Shown here piece after piece: positions 60,474-64,000 of a stretch of 64,000 nucleotides of DNA; position 1 is the first letter of the stretch; the number at the start of each line of letters is the position of its first letter. The notes below the pieces were generated by a model. The model ran no database searches. It was not told the DNA's origin and was given only the letters and a program-made list of their open reading frames with translations. Source of the DNA: Mangifera indica (taxonomy: Eukaryota > Streptophyta > Magnoliopsida > Sapindales > Anacardiaceae); the NCBI RefSeq assembly GCF_011075055.1, contig NC_058151.1:2046001-2110000 (forward strand), written 5' to 3'. The position numbers and the translations under genes are program-made.

Positions 60474-61931
60474 ATGGCATCTTATTTGGGCCTCAAGACC
60501 TTGGCAGTCATCCTTGCAGTTACCTTCTTTGTTCAAGGAACTCTCGGTAAGCTTTTCTTCACTGAAAATCACAACTGGGTCGTTCATTATTGCAACACTT
60601 TTAGGTTAATCCCACACTGATAAAGTGGATGAGCATGTGCGTATTCCACAATAGTTTATAGGCTGTTAAACTGTCTAAATATGTTTTCGATAGATAGTAT
60701 CTTAACTTCTTAACCTGTCAAAACTCTTGTCTTTGTTGTTACAATTATTCGCAGAATGGTCGACATGCATGGATGAATAAAACAGTGTTATAGATAAATG
60801 TTGATCATATATAAGTTTTGCAGGAGAAATAACATGTGAAAACCTTGACCAAGACACATGTGCGTACGCTGTATCGTCGTCGGGCAAGCGCTGTGTGCTG
60901 GAGAAGCGTGTGAAAAGGAGCGGCGAGGAGGCGTACACCTGCGGCACATCTGAAATCAAAGCCGATAAATCGACCAACCACATCGAAACTGACCAGTGCC
61001 TCTCCGACTGTGGCCTTGAGAGAAAAGTTCTCGGCATCTCCTCCGACTCCCTCCTCGAATCTAAGTTCACCCAAAAACTCTGCTCCTCTCAGTGCTACGA
61101 CAACTGCCCCAACATCGTCGATCTTTACTTCAATCTCGCCGCCGGTGAAGGTGATTAACGTTCATTAACGCTTTCCTCAAAATCATTATCATTAACGTGT
61201 TTTAACATAAGTTTGAACAGTAGGATTTATTTTACTTAATAAAACTAATTCAACCGATTACCGCGGGACCTATGCATGGTAAAGGGTTTTAAGAATGCCA
61301 GCAACTTTCATATAATCTGAATCCGTAAAATTTTCGAAATTACCTATATTAAAATAGTTAGTTTTCTACTTCTCAAATCTCCTTTAAATGACAAGTATAC
61401 TATATCGGTTTCAAAAAGAGAAATTAGTTAATATATAATAGATTAATAGACAAATTAATCAATATCTAATAAGTTAATGACCTCATTAAAGGTCTAATAA
61501 ACATTAAGGTTCATATCAATATTGTCTACTTAAATCATAATCTAATGATAACTTTCAATCGATGGAAAATATTATATTCATTTTATAGAGGAATTTATCT
61601 AATATATAGTAAGATCACATCAAAACCCTAAACTGTAAGGTTCATACTAATATTATCTATTAAAATTATAACCTTTAAGTATATTTGATTAATTTTTTAT
61701 TATTCAATTTTATTAAACCGAAATCATAATTAATGTTACTCTATCTCACAAAAATTTTTAACATAGACTAACTAAATTTCAGGTGTGTTTCTTCCCAAAT
61801 TGTGTGAAACAAGAGGGAGAAACGTTCGAAGACAAATGTCAGAAATCCAAAGCTCTGGTTTTACTGCAGCTGCACCTGCCCAGGCAGTGAAATTCTTGTC
61901 TGATCCAGTTGCAGCTGCACCTAGCGTTTGA
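60474..61931 (+). CDS. PAR1 (photoassimilate-responsive) family secreted protein
   Basis: Three exons, 60474-60546, 60824-61150 and 61783-61931, join through phase-1 GT-AG introns into 182 residues ending at TGA. Residues 1-24 (MASYLGLKTLAVILAVTFFV...) form a signal peptide. The mature part starts EITCENLDQDTCAY and has ten cysteines with the family signatures SSGKRCVLE, IETDQC, GISSDSLLE, KLCSSQCYDNCPNIVDLYFN and AAGEGVFLP. The length is typical. PAR1 proteins were first described as sugar-responsive in tobacco; their biochemical role is unknown and they are presumed extracellular. A poly(A) signal AATAAA is at 61996-62001. The C-terminal tail (APAQAV...AAAPSV) is alanine-rich, as in relatives. 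No defects are seen. Confidence 0.93.
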
Positions 61932-62669
61932 TCTGATAGAGCAATGTGCTCTGGAATAGCCCTAGTTTTATACATATAGCCGTGTGTAATTTTATAATAA
62001 AATGGTGTTGTAATGAGAGTTTGACAGAAGAACTTGAGTGCAACTCCATTAACTTCAAGATTTTGTCTTCAAAGGTCACTTCCCAGCGATGGAGCTCCAA
62101 TTTTAATGTATTTTAGCAAGGTTGCACAGTGTGCCATAGTTATCTCTGTTTGTTTTGTTCATGTAGTTGGCTTGCAAAACTAAGTTAATAAAAATTTAAA
62201 ATCCTGAAGAGTTTGCTAGTATTATAATTCTATCCAAAATAGAATATCAAAAATAATATCTATGAATCAGAATCAAGGAATCAAAATCATATCAAATCAA
62301 AATAATACTTTTTATTTAACATATCCTTTATGAACACGTAAGACGGAAATCTTAATGTTAGATGGAAACATAATATACAATGAATCAAAATTACAACCAT
62401 ACATTTTTTTACGAAATAATATACATTTTTCACCACATAAATATAGCGATGATTTGAAAATTTCATTTTGATATCTCAAAAGAAACACATTGGTAGTTCG
62501 AGTAGGAGCTTTGAAAGCAAAATTAATAATTTTGAATTAGAGATAAAATAACATGTAATCATATTATTTGTATACTGAATTGTTTACCAAAAAATGTGTA
62601 AACATATCATTCTCTTTTTTTAACATATTATTAATTTTTTTCCATTAAGTTTTAGGAACATTTAATTTT

Positions 62670-62826
62670 TAATGTACTCAGTTTTAAGTATTCAATTATA
62701 TACTTAGATGATATGTCAAATGTAATTAAGTATTACTTTATCATTAATTCAAAATCATCTAATCAAATTGTAACACATCATCCAATACCTAATTAAATAC
62801 TCCGAACTGGATGAACGTAGTTTTGT
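62670..62826. mobile_element. Palindromic MITE, good copy
   Basis: ATGTACTCAGTTTTAAGTAT and TTAGATGATATGTCAAATG at the left pair with ACACATCATCCAATACCT and AAATACTCCGAACTGGATGA at the right around an ATTACTTTATCATTAATTCA centre. Confidence 0.7.
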
Positions 62827-62981
62827 CAATTTTTATATGAGCAATGCTATATGTATACGTTTGACACATAATTTGTGTATACATATAATGTGTAATCGTA
62901 TAATTGGGCATTGTTTTATTTTTCATTCAAAATGACTAATCTCATGATGATATATCATCTGTATACGTAAATTATGTATAA

Positions 62982-62986
<5 letters not shown>

Positions 62987-63041
<55 letters not shown>
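62987..63041. repeat. (AT)n microsatellite
   Basis: Uninterrupted TA array at the right edge of a palindromic MITE. Confidence 0.95.
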
Positions 63042-63045
<4 letters not shown>

Positions 63046-64000
63046 TTATTATTTTTTATATCTAAGTGCATCTAAAATATTTTCAACAATGATGTATTAT
63101 TATGGTGCATCCACGAAACACACATTCTTTTTGTTCAATCAATTTCCAACCACTACCAACTCAGCACCTTCTTTCCTAAAATATAAGCCTTACGGGCTGA
63201 CCCGGCCAACAAAATTTTGTAGAAAATAAATATTTTTATTTCTTATTGAATTTAACACATTTCACACTGAAATTTCAATAGGTTAAGCATCAACTGCTTA
63301 ACTTTTTATGTTTTAAACAATTTCAATCAGTTGAGAATCATCCGTCGCCTTCACTTTATTTCAACTATCAATGAATGTGTCAGATTCTAGAAAAACAACT
63401 GACTCTTGAATATGAGTTGAGCTCAAAATTCTATTTAAGTTTGAATTAGGGTTTCAATTTAAATAAAGGAATCAAATTTAAGCTTAATTTTATATAAATT
63501 AAATTGAACTTAATTTTAATTTAATTCAAATCGAACTCTAAATCTAGTGAAATTGCATTTTGTAGGAAGATTTTCCAGTGAAATTGCATTTTCTAAGAAA
63601 TTTGGAAAATTCGTCTCCACTAAAAGGATTCAAGAGTTTTTGGGCCATCAATACTCGATTTTGGCCCAAATCATTAAATGTAAACAGAAGAATCAATGAT
63701 AGAAATTCAATTGTATTTAAAATAATAAGGTCAATTTATTTATTTATTTATTTTTAAAAACGAGAAATCTCTTTTGAATTAGATTATCATTTTATGAGAT
63801 TGAATTAATCACACTAGATATAATAAATCTGGGTCTAATGGTTAACCTTATAATCACTAAACTAACGAAGGTCAATTTTATTAAATTAGACATCTCATCG
63901 TACAATAATTAATTTTTTTTAATAAAAGTTTTTAGATAAATACAAAATTTAACTTTAAAATAACGTTAATAAGGATTTGCACCTTTCTCTTATGTTTGAA

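Larger units (their letters stand above)
62005..64000. other. Intergenic DNA with palindromic MITEs
   Basis: No gene is seen. Members of the palindromic MITE family lie at about 62510-62612 (partial), 62670-62826 and 62838-62986. An (AT)n array spans 62987-63041. The end of the window is AT-rich unique or degraded sequence. Confidence 0.55.

Noticed and set aside
60702..61074. Minus-strand frames over PAR1 exon 2
   Set aside because: Antisense shadows; the plus strand has signal peptide, splice phases and the family cysteine pattern.
1..64000. CRISPR array, prokaryotic operon or viral genome
   Set aside because: No spacer-repeat structure, no polycistronic coding and no viral genes; everything fits plant nuclear DNA.

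Overview
This window is AT-rich nuclear DNA from a flowering plant, most likely a eudicot. The evidence is an intron-split CYP72-clan cytochrome P450 pair, a MIR393 hairpin, a PAR1-family gene, a nuclear-type tRNA-Cys and many plant-type MITEs. The genus cannot be read from the sequence. Genes are sparse and repeats dominate.

The main structure is a very long, imperfect inverted duplication. The left arm runs from about 978 to 15361 and the right arm from about 17957 to 33640. A spacer of about 2.6 kb at the centre contains a MITE relic and a 5'-truncated LINE-type insertion with an internal 158-bp tandem repeat. Each arm carries one complete four-exon P450 gene encoding 518 residues, with identical exon lengths and CYP715A-like sequence. 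The two genes are tail to tail (11998-15141 on plus, 18175-21376 on minus). Promoter elements and a GC-richer block in intron 3 are kept in both copies. The arms preserve insertion history: some elements are in both arms, while several hAT-type elements, a SINE and a 0.9-kb segment are in one arm only, in two cases with the uninterrupted target site readable in the other arm.

Right of the duplication (34-43 kb) are a decayed three-exon gene of a family I do not recognise (35944-38631), a tRNA-Cys(GCA) at 39606-39677, a degenerate repeat block and a decayed gene resembling NDR1/HIN1-like (LEA_2) proteins. At 45.5 kb is a convincing MIR393 precursor with its own TATA box. From 46 to 60 kb the DNA is mostly transposon sequence: a 1.1-kb hAT element with perfect 8-bp target duplications, two 482-bp Harbinger-type MITEs in opposite orientation, Ty1/copia relics and a palindromic MITE family found throughout the window. 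At 60.5-61.9 kb is a complete three-exon PAR1-family gene for a small secreted cysteine-rich protein.

The genes do not form a pathway. The functional content is the P450 pair, the auxin-receptor-targeting microRNA locus, the PAR1 gene and the tRNA. The P450 family name rests on remembered family features and would need a search to confirm.
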